The translations under genes were made by a program, and so were the position numbers. A model generated the notes under the pieces. That model was not told the DNA's origin. It saw only the letters and a program-made list of their open reading frames with translations, and did not search any database. From Varroa destructor (taxonomy: Eukaryota > Arthropoda > Arachnida > Mesostigmata > Varroidae), in NCBI RefSeq assembly GCF_002443255.2, contig NW_019211454.1, positions 30,920,061 through 30,984,060 of the forward strand: 64,000 nt of DNA, in the 5' to 3' direction. Below are positions 1 through 11,665 of this stretch, one piece after another. How positions within the stretch are numbered: position 1 is the stretch's first letter; the number at the start of each line of letters is the position of its first letter.

Positions 1-572
1 AATATTAAACTTTTGAGCCGAATGGAAAGTCGACCCTCCTGCCAACAGCCATCGAAACACGAGCTCTCGTCGAGGCCACGTAGATACAATTACGAGCTTT
101 TAAGTTTAATTTTATGTAAAACCCCTGAGTACAAATCTTGTCGCATGTGTATTACGTACTAAAACTAGGCACACTTATTGACGCGGCCACGCTCATCTGA
201 CGTTAAGGTATCTCTGACCTGTAGTGCCTGTTGCAGAAAGACGATAGATAGTCGCTAAATAAATTACGTACGCTTACTTCGTTCGGCGACATGCGAGGCA
301 TAATTATGCCGTCGAGCGCGCATAATTTCCGATATGGCAAATAATTCAGACGTTGTTTTCAATACACATATTAAATCAATTATGGTCAATTTGTAAAGTT
401 GCCTTTTGGTACACATGTAGGTAATTGCGTGTTCCCTTGAAGTGATACAGCCGTCTGCATAAACCTGCAGTGCTTCACTTGTAATGTATTCAGTATAGCA
501 GAGCACTAAACCGAATCTGATGTCATTAAAGCCAATCAAAAGTGGAAATTGATTGACCAAATTTTTTACCAG

Positions 573-750
573 AGGCTATCTATTGTTTGAAGGAAACGAT
601 ACGCCGAACAAGCATACAGGTATTAATATGACACAACATCCCACGTGTGAAAGTGGTTCTAAAACGGTGCCTGCTACTGTTGTTGCCGATAACACAACAC
701 AGTCAAATGCGCGGTCCGAGGCAAATGACGTCATTGATCACCTTCTGTAG
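573..750 (+). CDS. Candidate terminal coding exon, unknown gene
   Basis: An acceptor-like run (six T then ACCAG, ending at 572) opens a frame that stays open to a TAG at 748-750. Read with the preceding bases it gives about 59 hydrophilic codons with balanced composition (for example NDTPNKHTGINM), ending in an acidic DVIDHLL. The stop codon is immediately followed by GTAAGC, so the exon could end exactly at the stop with 3'UTR continuing after another intron, or the donor match could be chance. The acceptor is phase 2. No family is recognised. Upstream exons would lie left of the window. A minus-strand ORF (264-560) lies next to it and is not supported further. Confidence 0.3.
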
Positions 751-3700
751 GTAAGCCATCTTCCTGAACCAGAAAACCGTTTACCCCTTTTGGGTCGCTT
801 TGGGCTCTTCGGCTAACCGGCTACATTCCCTTAATTCTCATTTATGGCTACTGCACGTGTACATTACGTCGTACACTCGACGACGATTGGGGGCCGGTAC
901 GTGTCGTTGACCGATATTGAAAAAGGAAGACACTGCTACCAGGCTTAAGAAGGTGATATTGGTTGTTCTATTTTAAGAAAACACCAACGGTTCTACCTCA
1001 CCCGCATCCACTTAGGCGTTCACGAGGCAGTCAGGGCACACTTCGGTTCAATCACTGCCAGTAACCATCCACTGAGTAGGCAGCCAAGATGAGATGCACG
1101 AAAAGGCAAACAACTATACAGGTCCAGTTGCTTTTTGTTAGTTGTATGGGGATAATCTCATCCTTAATAAGGCAGTCGAGTAACGTTGAAGAAGACTGAA
1201 ACGAGCCAGTCTTGATTTTTGCTAGAAGTATTTTTATCTCTGGCCTGTAACTGGTGTGCCTTCCACCGTTCAGGTTTCTCTTCGCAGCAGATATATATGT
1301 TATATGAGACAGAGATACTCTCTACGTAGTTCATTATTTATGTGAAACGTTTTTTATTTGCTTCTCGTTGTATTTAAACATATTTCGCAATACACATGTA
1401 GTGACATAGGTGACTGAAAAGTTACCCGTATATTCAATCATATACGACCTCAGCTCTCTCAGTTTAACCCTCGCATAAGAGTAAGCAAAGAAACTTCGGA
1501 TCTGGAAGCTGTAAGGCAATATAAGTTAAGGGTCAGTTATATGCGAATATAAAGATGGGCGCAGATTTGTTGTTTTGCTGGGGTGGGATTTATGCTTTGA
1601 TCATATCGAACACTTTCCCAAGCAGTTCACTTTTGAATTATAGCATTCGGTCAGCATAACAAGCATCCATTTATCATGCTATTTCAGAAAAAATGTACCA
1701 GAAATCAAATTTTGTTAGACAATTCGAATTTCAGCCTGAACTTGAGATACAAGTCACCTTCTTGTCCTGAATTAACCATTAGGGAATCCACGTTGCGTCC
1801 TATATATATGTATATACCTACGTATAAATCTGCACGTCAAATTGAAACAACTCAGTTTTTGATAACCGCCAGAACCTTTATGTTTTAATGTTTGGCATTG
1901 GTACCCCAGAGGCTAACAATTTCTTTCAACTTTATCTTCATTTTTGTCACACTTGTAGCTACGTCTCATTTGTCGTCAAAGGCACTACAATAGCCCGCTT
2001 AGGTGGCCATAATCTTTGCGTGGGGAAGCGCCGTCCATTACGAAGAAAAACGACCTGATATATCTACTACCCACTGTTGCGGAGGAAAGATCTCCTATGT
2101 AGATCAAATGCCTTGCAAACTGGGTCGATCGCCTGTTTTTCTTTTCTATTTCCCCTGCCTTTATCGGTTACTTAGCCATAGAAACGCGAGATGCGTGAGT
2201 ATTTTTGTTGCAGTCCCTTCGTGTCGATATACGTGATCTTTTGCTACTACGCGGTCTTGGTATCTCTACCGACTCGCAGCACTGACAGTGCCCCATGCCC
2301 GCTGCACCCAACATGTGTACTCTTACCTTCAATAAAATTTTCAACTAGCCATGTCTAGGGATAAAATCGAGTTGACTTTCAAACATCTTAGTGCTTTTTG
2401 AGTAAAGTTAGGTGGTTAGTCTGTACAGACGAGAAGGTACAGAAGAACGTACATTTCTTCATTGAACCGCCTTTCTATATCTATATCCTGCCTGAACGGG
2501 CAGGTATTTCATTGTAGCTCTATTTATCTATGCTCACATAGATTGCTCACAAGAGTACAACGCAAAACAGTATTTCCTTGGAAAAATAAAATATAAGCAT
2601 TTTTTTCGATCAATCAAACCAAAAAAAATGCAATAAGCATCTAAGAAATTATAAAAAAAAAGTAGTTTTACAATACATACGTAAGTGCGATTAGAGCAGG
2701 CGGTCAACATTGTTTATGTTTATCATAGCGGTTTTTCTTGTACCGGAAAAAAGTAGGTTTTGAGAAAGGGAAATAGTCGGCTCCAAACCAAACGCTAATT
2801 TTTGAACAACGCTAGACACTACGTTATCTAAGTGACACTCATGCAGACTAGCCACGTCATGCGAGGGCAGGCAATTAGATTGATTTACTTTAAACCGAGT
2901 AGATTTTCTTGATCAATGAGGTTCGCAAGCTGTTACCTCAGCTAACGCTGTTGAAACGGTACCTGAGATCTAACCTGATCTGAGCCATCACTTCTGTGTT
3001 TGCATAGTTATTAGCTTCAAAGACACTTTCTTAACACGAAAAATGTAGGTCTAATAATTTCGCTATAAAGGGTCACGTTTTAAGCAGCGGCCGTATGTCA
3101 GCTATTGCGTATCTTTTCCAACCAAATTCAGGCTAAACTATATTCACTAGGCATAGTAATCTAAATGTAGTAAAATTACTAAAAATCTGACGAAAGTTAC
3201 GTGATCGTCTTTGTCTGGGGCAGCCGCACCCTATATGTAAATAAGATGTAAAAACATCGCTATATTATATACGGAATTAAATATGCGTGTTGGTAAAGAT
3301 TCGTGCACCTATGCATTGCGCACGTGATTATTCTCTTCGTCTTTCACCACAGCGGACAGGCACGTCAGCCTGGATTTTTCCGGTTTCATTCGTTTTGCGC
3401 TGATTTCCTATGCATGACCATTATTAAAACAAGGCGTCACGTCAAGTTGTCCGACGATTTCCGTCACTCGTAGTTGCGTGTACTATGACTGTTTGTCGAA
3501 CGTGCTCAATATCGGCATGGCAGCACATTGGAAATCTGACGTCAGACTAACTGATGCGGCTTTAGCAAACCCCTTGGCTTGGTGTTATACATATAACAAT
3601 GGTTGGCTTAATGATATGGATTTGGCGTAATTCGAAACACTGTGTTTATCTCCAGCCGGTCGTGGTCTACTAATCGCAGTGTTATATCGTACTATGTTTA

Positions 3701-6700
3701 GATTGTGGAACACCGTACGTGCCTTCCTGTATGTGTCTCAACTTACGTAATTATAGATCTGCTAATTACTGTTACCGAATTACGAATTCAATAAAGTTGA
3801 CCCTATAGTTTCCCTGGCAAAGCCCACTGATGTGAAAATACCCATCCGTAAGTAGTCGTTACTTCTTGATTAGGCCACTTTATAATTACTGGTCATAAAC
3901 AGATCATACGCATATCTGCGCCTAACGACAACCTTTACTGGGTCATCTGACAAATTTAAAATCACGTTTTCACCCAAAATCAATTTTTTGCTCGCCGTAT
4001 GTTGTATAATAGTTCGCGGAAAATTGCTAATGCCAACTACAGAGTATGGTCTATAAAAAAGTTCCGGACGTTACGGGTCCGAGCCAGAATCTCCTGCACT
4101 AACCTCGAGCTGATCGGATATAAAGTTCTTTTTACCAAAAGTGACGTATGTAGGTAAACAAAGAAGAACAATAGCGTCAGCTAAACTTTTGATTTTTTAT
4201 TATCTATTTTAATAAACACACTAGATGACAACAGTGGTAAATATCGAATACGTTATATAGAGTATTATATGTGCAAAATCATCGACAGAGTCGATAGAGG
4301 CATACAGTATCAAGGCTGTGAGCAAATATGTATAGCAAGAAATACTTCAAAAAAGCCCGGCAAATGTCTCCGTCTACACCCAATATAGCCTATATATAGA
4401 TTTTCACCTCACACTGACGATCTTTGTCTGGCGGTATTTTGATAGATTATGGTGGTGCACAGCGCAAAAGCTGATGTCGACTTTTCAACGAATCTGGAGT
4501 ATATTCTTCAGAAATAAGTTAAACGTAAAATAGTACTTTTCTTATTTTTTATATCAAGACCAGTTTAAGACACTTTCGTTATCTATAGCACGGTCAAGTA
4601 CGAGTCATTACATTATCCGATTTAGTGAAGGACATTCACTTCAGCTGAATTGATTGATTCCTACGAGCATTGCTAATTTGAGTACTGCATCCGTAAGGCG
4701 TTTCTTCTCCCATGAGAGTGTAGATATTTATAACGGGACACCTAGGGTGAAGGTAGGTCTTTTCCTTTAAATCGTATACCTATTCTCGAGCAGTGCATGC
4801 CAGCCTTTGCTGCACTATTTGCCAGAATACCATCGTTGAAGTCCTTATTTATTAGTTGCTTATCACTTCGTCGAAGTGCAGCAGCATGGCTCGTTGTAGG
4901 AAATTGAATAGGAAAAAAACACGCCAAAAACTTAACGTGTGAAGCTAAAAAACTTATATCTAGTCTAACTACGTGCGGAAGGAGACGGGGCGGAGAAAGC
5001 TATTTTCAAATAATAAATTGAATTTGAGCCGCTTAACAATTGCTGCGTTCGCGGCACTGCCTGTACCGCGTGCCGAAATAAACCGAACCTATCGTGGGCT
5101 CATAAGAGGTCTAAAAGTTTTACGGTAATCGAACTTTTATGATGCACATAACTCTTGAATCCAACTTTTTCATGACCTATAGAGGGTCCTTGCCGCAAAC
5201 ATTCCCTGAAGCCGATTTCCGTAAAATAACGCTTGCCACCCAAGCTGCTCGTTGCCATTTAACGTCGACTCTAATACAAACTAAATGAAAGGACGGTAAT
5301 GATTAAGACATACCACTAGATGTATTGCTCATGAAAAACATCTAACAAACGTTGTGTTTTCCGAGTAAACTAGGTAAGTGGGAAGTTCTGCGCCAGATAT
5401 AACCGTAGAGTTAAGTATGCTACGTAAGATCGTTTATAGATTTTTCAAATAAGATAGTAGAAAGAAGCAGCAAGGGAGCAAGATGTGTGCATGGACGTAG
5501 AATCGTGTCCAGAACCAGCCTCGTGAGATTACGCATCCAGTAACTAGCATACTCGACTAAATAATCAAGCTATACCATAGATGGTAAGCGACACTTGCCT
5601 TTATCTATTCGAAGCCTGTCGAAATTCTACACACCAAAATAATTGAGTTGTTTTAGATGTGACACGCTGTTAATATCGAAATAGACAGTTTATAGGTCAG
5701 TGGAGCGTAGAAGGTTTCACATCGTTTCATCTCTTCAGTCATTCGTACACAACAAGAGCACAGCATTTGTAGTTGTCACACGTTTTACGTACGGTAAGCG
5801 CGATATTCTGTAGATGCGTAACTTTATATACTCACGTACATTTGTAACCATGCGGTACGAAAAAAGGCTTCTCATTTTCATCGCTAAAAGGTGTTCATTT
5901 TTTTGTTTCGTCCAGGGCATGACGTCTTTCAGCGTTTCACAGTACCTATGTGTAATTCAGAAGCAAGAAATTGCTCCAAGTCATCCGAGCACACACTGAA
6001 CATGTATTTATTCGGAATGGGATGATATTAAATTTTCAATAAAAATCCACTGTTCTTTATCTTTCAATTGCTATCTACTGTCGCTATTCGAGTAGAAATT
6101 CAGAATGCATTACAGCTGCGAAGACGAAAAGTAGTTTCCATGAACGCCTCTTTTCTTTTTCCTTTCTAATAGCTGTTGTCATTCTGTAAAAGTGACTACC
6201 TTGCATAATACGACCACCGTCTCTGGTTGAAAGAACCAGGAGTCGTTGCTTCGAATCCTGACACACCAAAACACAATCTGTGTGAATAAAATGTCTTCTG
6301 TTATGTGACGGCCAGAAACGCCACTAGCCATCAGACCAGCCAGAAAAAATTAGGCGACCTATATATATATACTTGCGAGTTCAACAAGAGAACAAGTCTC
6401 CTTATCTACTGAAAATCGACAAATAGATTCTATGTAGTGACCAGTTTTGAGTTGCTCACATAGTAGACGAACTTTTCGATCTTATTTGCACCTAACCTAG
6501 CCTCAGGCTTCACTAAAGCAATAGTACGTAACCTATTCGATTTTATACGGGCCCTACGTTATATATTTCGGTGTCTGACATGTTTATGTTCGTAGCCATG
6601 ATTTAGCTATCTGGACATCAATGAAAGGGCCTTTTATACGCGAAAACTGATCTCCTCACGGCGCTATAGGGCGTGCCAGATTATGGTCTGCCTCCGGATC

Positions 6701-7076
6701 TTCCTATAGGTTTACCATTGTATCGTTAGCTAGCGCAAAGACAATCCAACCCTACTTCGCTGCACGCGCGGATAGGCTTATATCAGATAGATACAGTAGC
6801 GATATATTCGACTGTCTATGGCTGTATAGGTCAGTTCCGCGGGCCGTACATGTGTATACAGCTGCGAAAATGCATCCGATGTTTCTAACTCCTGTTCCAC
6901 TCCATACGAACCGGCAATATGGCATGTATACCTCCAATAAAGATGTTTTTATTAATTAATATGTAATATTGTTGCGTACATTTTGAAGCATGATGCGGGC
7001 GAACAAATAAAAATAAATAATGCCAAAAAGCATATATATACATATAGTAACTACTAGATTATTTTCTCATATATTG
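751..7076. other. No gene supported; AT-rich noncoding DNA
   Basis: I see only short chance ORFs, scattered splice-like words and small AT runs here. A reading with seven cysteines begins after an acceptor-like sequence near 3680, but its spacing matches no family I know, so it is not called. Confidence 0.5.
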
Positions 7077-7132
7077 TGTCATCGACACTGATGGTCCACA
7101 GAGACGTCTGTGGACCATCAGTGTCGATGACA
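7077..7132. repeat. Perfect inverted repeat, 25-bp arms, 6-nt loop
   Basis: The arms 7077-7101 and 7108-7132 are perfect reverse complements separated by AGACGT. The hairpin stem has no mismatches and ordinary GC content. It is not part of any recognised transposon or gene. Confidence 0.95.
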
Positions 7133-9829
7133 ATTGTCCTTGATCTGACATGCTTCATCTACATATGTTTTCAGTTCATAGAACGCAGCTTGAATTTATT
7201 TGGTAGCAGTCGTGGGTCAAATGTTACGACGTTAACATTCGTTCTTCAAGGCAGAACGTCTGGCATCTTGAACGTACTACGAAGGCGACAGCGAAGTGCT
7301 TCCTTCATCTAGTAGCTTTGAGATGAAAATTAATTAAAAAAATCCACTGACCAGGTGGATAAATGTTTAACCATCACGTTTATGGGGAACAACGAGGAGG
7401 TGGGAGAAGCGTCGTTGTTTAAGCTGACACAGATATCAAACCGTATTACTCATCTATTTGTGCCTTTGCGCAGGCAGCTCAGTCTCGTGCAGTTTGAAAT
7501 GTCCGCGCAAAAATAAAAGCTTCTTAAAACAAATCCTGCTAAAAGTGAACAAATCATAGATAAACATCTAAGTTAATGTCAGTAATCTGTTTTGTGAAGC
7601 CGTCATTGAAAAATATTAAATGAATTCAAATAATCATGAGTTGCGTAGTTGTTTTTTACGTGGAAGCCAACTTTGAATTGATCAGCTCTGATTTCTGCTG
7701 CAATTGTAAGTCAGCACCTTTCCTTAGCTACAAAATTACTTTTCTAAAAACTGTAATTCTACTATTTCCCGCTCAGCCTTCTTTCTTAATATTATTAGGA
7801 TTAAAATAGCCGCAATGCCACAAACGGCGAACGTATCTACGAAGTAGATAATTATATTACTCTTCATTAGGCACAAGCTTCTTTTATTTCTTTATTTATT
7901 CTAACGTACGTTATGCGCTAAACCGCTCTGTACCACTTGCTCAAAACGCTTTTAACGTATTTAATTAAAACTACTGTAGACTAATAAATGAAGCTATATA
8001 AATGTATAGTTGAATATAATTGAAAAAATATAAACAAATTGTACATGCGCTTTGTGACAGTATGTAGAAAGTTTCGAAATTATTATTGTTCAAGCAGCAT
8101 AGGTAAGCTCACGTTTTCCTAACTGGAAATTCATTTGTGTTGTAGCCTGTTTTTACCTTTTCTCCCCTGATTCAAATAGGCCAAATTTCATCATGACAGC
8201 GCACGAAGGCATCATACAAATTCTGTGGTTCCGGGCCTTTCGATCCGACGTTTAAAGGACCAGGATAAACGAAGTGCACAAAGTTCTTTAAGGTGTATGA
8301 AAACTGTATCTCTTATAAAAAAAAAAAAGTTATTTTCTTTGCAAACCTGCTAATCTAATTATTCTAGGCCACAATCAACTGCTACATATACAACGAATGA
8401 TTTCAAGATATTATACCCATTTAAACTATACGGGAATCCAATACGTATAGGGTCTTGCAGCTCGTAAGGTGCGATGTATAATCAATAAAGGGGCCATTTT
8501 AAAAGGATGAATTAGTTTTTCCACGTTGCCTAAAACTTTCAGCATCAGTACCTCCATAGTTACCACTAATTGCTTGTAAATTATATTTTATCTGCCTCAA
8601 AACATCTATCTACTAAATAATCATGTGCCTTCGATTCGACGTAGTTGTCCTAAGCATGCCTTGAGGAAATCTGAGGACACTGTCATTCGAGAATACTTAT
8701 ACAATGACAGTACGAATGACATTGATAATGAATCTATAGAATCCTATACGCATACCTTGTTGGATGAGGGAAAAGAAAAACACAGTAGTGATTTCCCATG
8801 ATTCACACCAGGGCATTCCCCGAACAAACAATATGTCGGTTGATATTATTATATTTGACAAACTTATTTTGCACGATTACATATTAGAGTCCCAGAGAAA
8901 CAAAAAAACAGGCTGTGTGTATAATGCGCATACAGATAATCATGACATTGGACAGGTAATTTAAAGATAACTGATCGCAACAATTTCATTTTGACAACTT
9001 GCAATCTTGAATATTTAAATACAAGAACATCTAAAGAACCCGGAACCCTTCAGCTTTTCAACAGATGTTCGAAACCCCGCAATTGCGTCAAAAACTACCA
9101 GTAAAAATCTTACAGGTTTTATTGGTTTTTTGAACAATCCATGAACTGGCAGAGCATATCGGCAGCCTTTTGCATTTAAATGAATAAAGGTTTTGAATTT
9201 AACGTCCTGGTGCTGCCGTTAAGGGTTGCTTCGACGGGTTGACTCCCAGCACGAAACGAAGTGTTGTTTAACGTCGACTCAAAGGGTCCGGATATCTGTG
9301 TCTACGTTTGATTTGGTTCCGCGGAGAACAGTCGTGGTTGACATAAGCTTTCAAAAATTGGTAGTTTGAGCTCTTAGGACCTTTTAGCCTGACTGCCTTA
9401 GAAAGAAAGCATCGACTTGGTGATTCAGTTGAGACACAAAATGCGAGGATCGGTAATTTGCTGATATTTTTTCGTGATTTTAGTCTTTTTCTGTGCCATG
9501 ATCACTACAGCGGCAGGCAAACAGGCAGTCTGAGTTAGGTGCTAACCTTAACGCGGGCTACTGTATTACCTTCACTAGCATCGTATAGAGGTATGAAGGT
9601 AATCAAAGGTATCGTTTCTAAATAGAGTTTATTTCTTGTCCTATAGTATCGCGGCTTAAAGCATTTTATTAGACAGTCCTGGTATTTTAAATCGACCACG
9701 CGGGTTTCACGATCAAACACGTGGTGTGCCAGGTCTCGGGGAATAATTTTGGAAGCGGCTAACATTTGAAATTTTGCCGCGAACCTTGCAGTTCAAATGG
9801 CCCTTATAGGCCTTATTATCTATAGTATT
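7133..9829. other. No gene supported
   Basis: Noncoding AT-rich DNA with chance ORFs only, on both strands. Confidence 0.5.
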
Positions 9830-10849
9830 ACTTGGGTTGGGAAGGGATCTTCGCCTGCACTTCGCGACCTTCGGGTCGAGAATAGATGCAGTTGGGAGAC
9901 TTAAACCCTCCCGGGCATGGAATATAAAGGTCTCTGTTTCACAGGGAGAAGGAGAGTCATCTGGGATATTCAGTTTTCAAGATGTGAATCAAAGTTTAGA
10001 AATAGTCAAATTAACAAAAAAAGTGCGATGTTTATTCAAACGGAAAAATAAAGATGACCCTTGCCTATATAAGGGCCTATACGGCGAGGTGAAGAAAATG
10101 GCCTCTCAATTTAGGTAGGTAAGCAGGAACTGGAAACTAGGCACCAAGATGACGTCAAAAAAACTAGCAGGGTGACGTGTATGCTCAATGGAAGGAGCAT
10201 ATTTGGATGATCCGGGTGAAAGCTTCACTTGATGTGATCAGAAGCTTCATGTACGCGAAATAGGGTTGAAATGAGCTAGTGCAATTCGGATGCAAAGCTC
10301 AAGAAACTGGTTTGAAGGAGCCTACAGGGTTACAAGGTGGTCTGAACTTAACATACATATTGATAACGAAAAGAAGATCAGAAAGACAACCTGCTCCGGA
10401 CGGAAATAGCCATTCCGTTCACCAAGCTGAAAGGAAAGTCTGCTGGACTTAAATAATAAGGCCTACATTTCGCATCATACAGATCATATATGGAGTAGGT
10501 GACAATAGAATTACCATATCTAGGAGGGTAGTCGCTACACTGTGCCTGGGCCAAAGAGGCTCGCTGCAGGACATTGGAAACCTTCTCGGCGTAATCTTCG
10601 ACTCAGTAGACCGCCTATCGAAGTGTATGTCTAAGGACCCGATATTATGTTTTATAAGTTTGAGTACAGGAACCATGAACTTCTTAGAATATTGTTGATA
10701 TTGCAGCTAGCAATCATAAAGAACAATAAAAGAAAACCATTCTGTGCTGCGTCAAGTTTAATAATGCTAAGAAATGCTATTGGAAACACATGTTTTGCAG
10801 ACGGCTTAGAGAAGCTTTAGCGAAACATGGATCCCCCGCAATATAAGGT

Positions 10850-11660
10850 TAAGGTTATGGGACTAAAATTCTATGGAACGGTGACGTTAGGGTCAATAAA
10901 AAAAGACGTATACACGGAACCATCTCAAGTTTTTGTAACGGTAATATAGGGAAAAGGGGTGTATTGGCATTAGTCGACCTGACCCTTTTAACTAGAAATT
11001 TTAAAAAGAGGACCTTCGCGGAAGCTTCGAAGGCCTTCGAAGACACTGGAGTAAACAATGAACAAATAGAAGGCATACTGGGCGCTGGTTAGCCATGGCC
11101 TGTTTAAAAACCTTGTTGCGGTAAACAGAATCCCGGCACAAGGCAAATTGTGCACAGGATGAACGGCTAACCAGGTGACCGAATAAATCACAGTGCCGTG
11201 TTGCCTGTGATGTCAGAAGGTGAGACACAAAGCTTTTGAGCGTTTCCAACAGGCTGTCACGACAAAATATGCTGTAGGTTTTTAGGACACGTTCCAGAGG
11301 ACTGCAGAGGTGGACTGTTCTGCTGCAACTTTAATAGGGCGGACCATTTTGCAAGTTCTACAAACTGCCCGAGCTACAGAGAAAAGATTGCAGATGAACT
11401 TGTAGGGGAATGTAGAAACACGGTCTGGACAGATCACCTGCTAGTGAGATCCCGATGCCGATGAACGGCACAGGTGAGTTGGCTGCAGTGCCTGTTCCCT
11501 CAAGGCAGGCTGCTAAAGGCAATAACCTCGAGACAGGAATGAACGCCAAAGATAAGAAAAGGCAGTGGAAACCGCACAATAGCTCCTTTCTCCAACGCCT
11601 ATGCAAGTGAGCAATGATCACAGTCTTCGGGGAAACCGTAAGAGGAACAGAACTTGTCAC
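10850..11660 (+). pseudogene. R1-type ORF1 (gag) relic with two damaged zinc knuckles
   Basis: The gag protein of non-LTR elements binds element RNA through CCHC knuckles. From about 11270 one frame reads CCRFLGHVPEDC followed by FCCNFNRADHF and then TNCPSYREK, which corresponds to two tandem knuckles at the end of ORF1. In both, one ligand position holds Phe where Cys is expected, and the first is also two residues short between Cys and His. Upstream frames (10870-11250) carry open basic blocks such as NKKRRIHGTISS but several stops. Not functional. The ORF1 start cannot be placed. Confidence 0.65.
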
Positions 11661-11665
11661 GATCC

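Noticed and set aside
3680..3805. Open frame with seven Cys after an acceptor-like ATCGCAG
   Set aside because: Spacing fits no family I know, pyrimidine tract is poor and the frame ends without poly(A) or conserved context; treated as chance.
6205..6272. tRNA-like 3' half with TTCGAATCC and a possible anticodon arm
   Set aside because: No D arm or acceptor stem pairing; not a tRNA gene.
9023..9220. 65-codon minus-strand open frame ending in CSC
   Set aside because: No CxxxC, no acceptor, no poly(A) signal.
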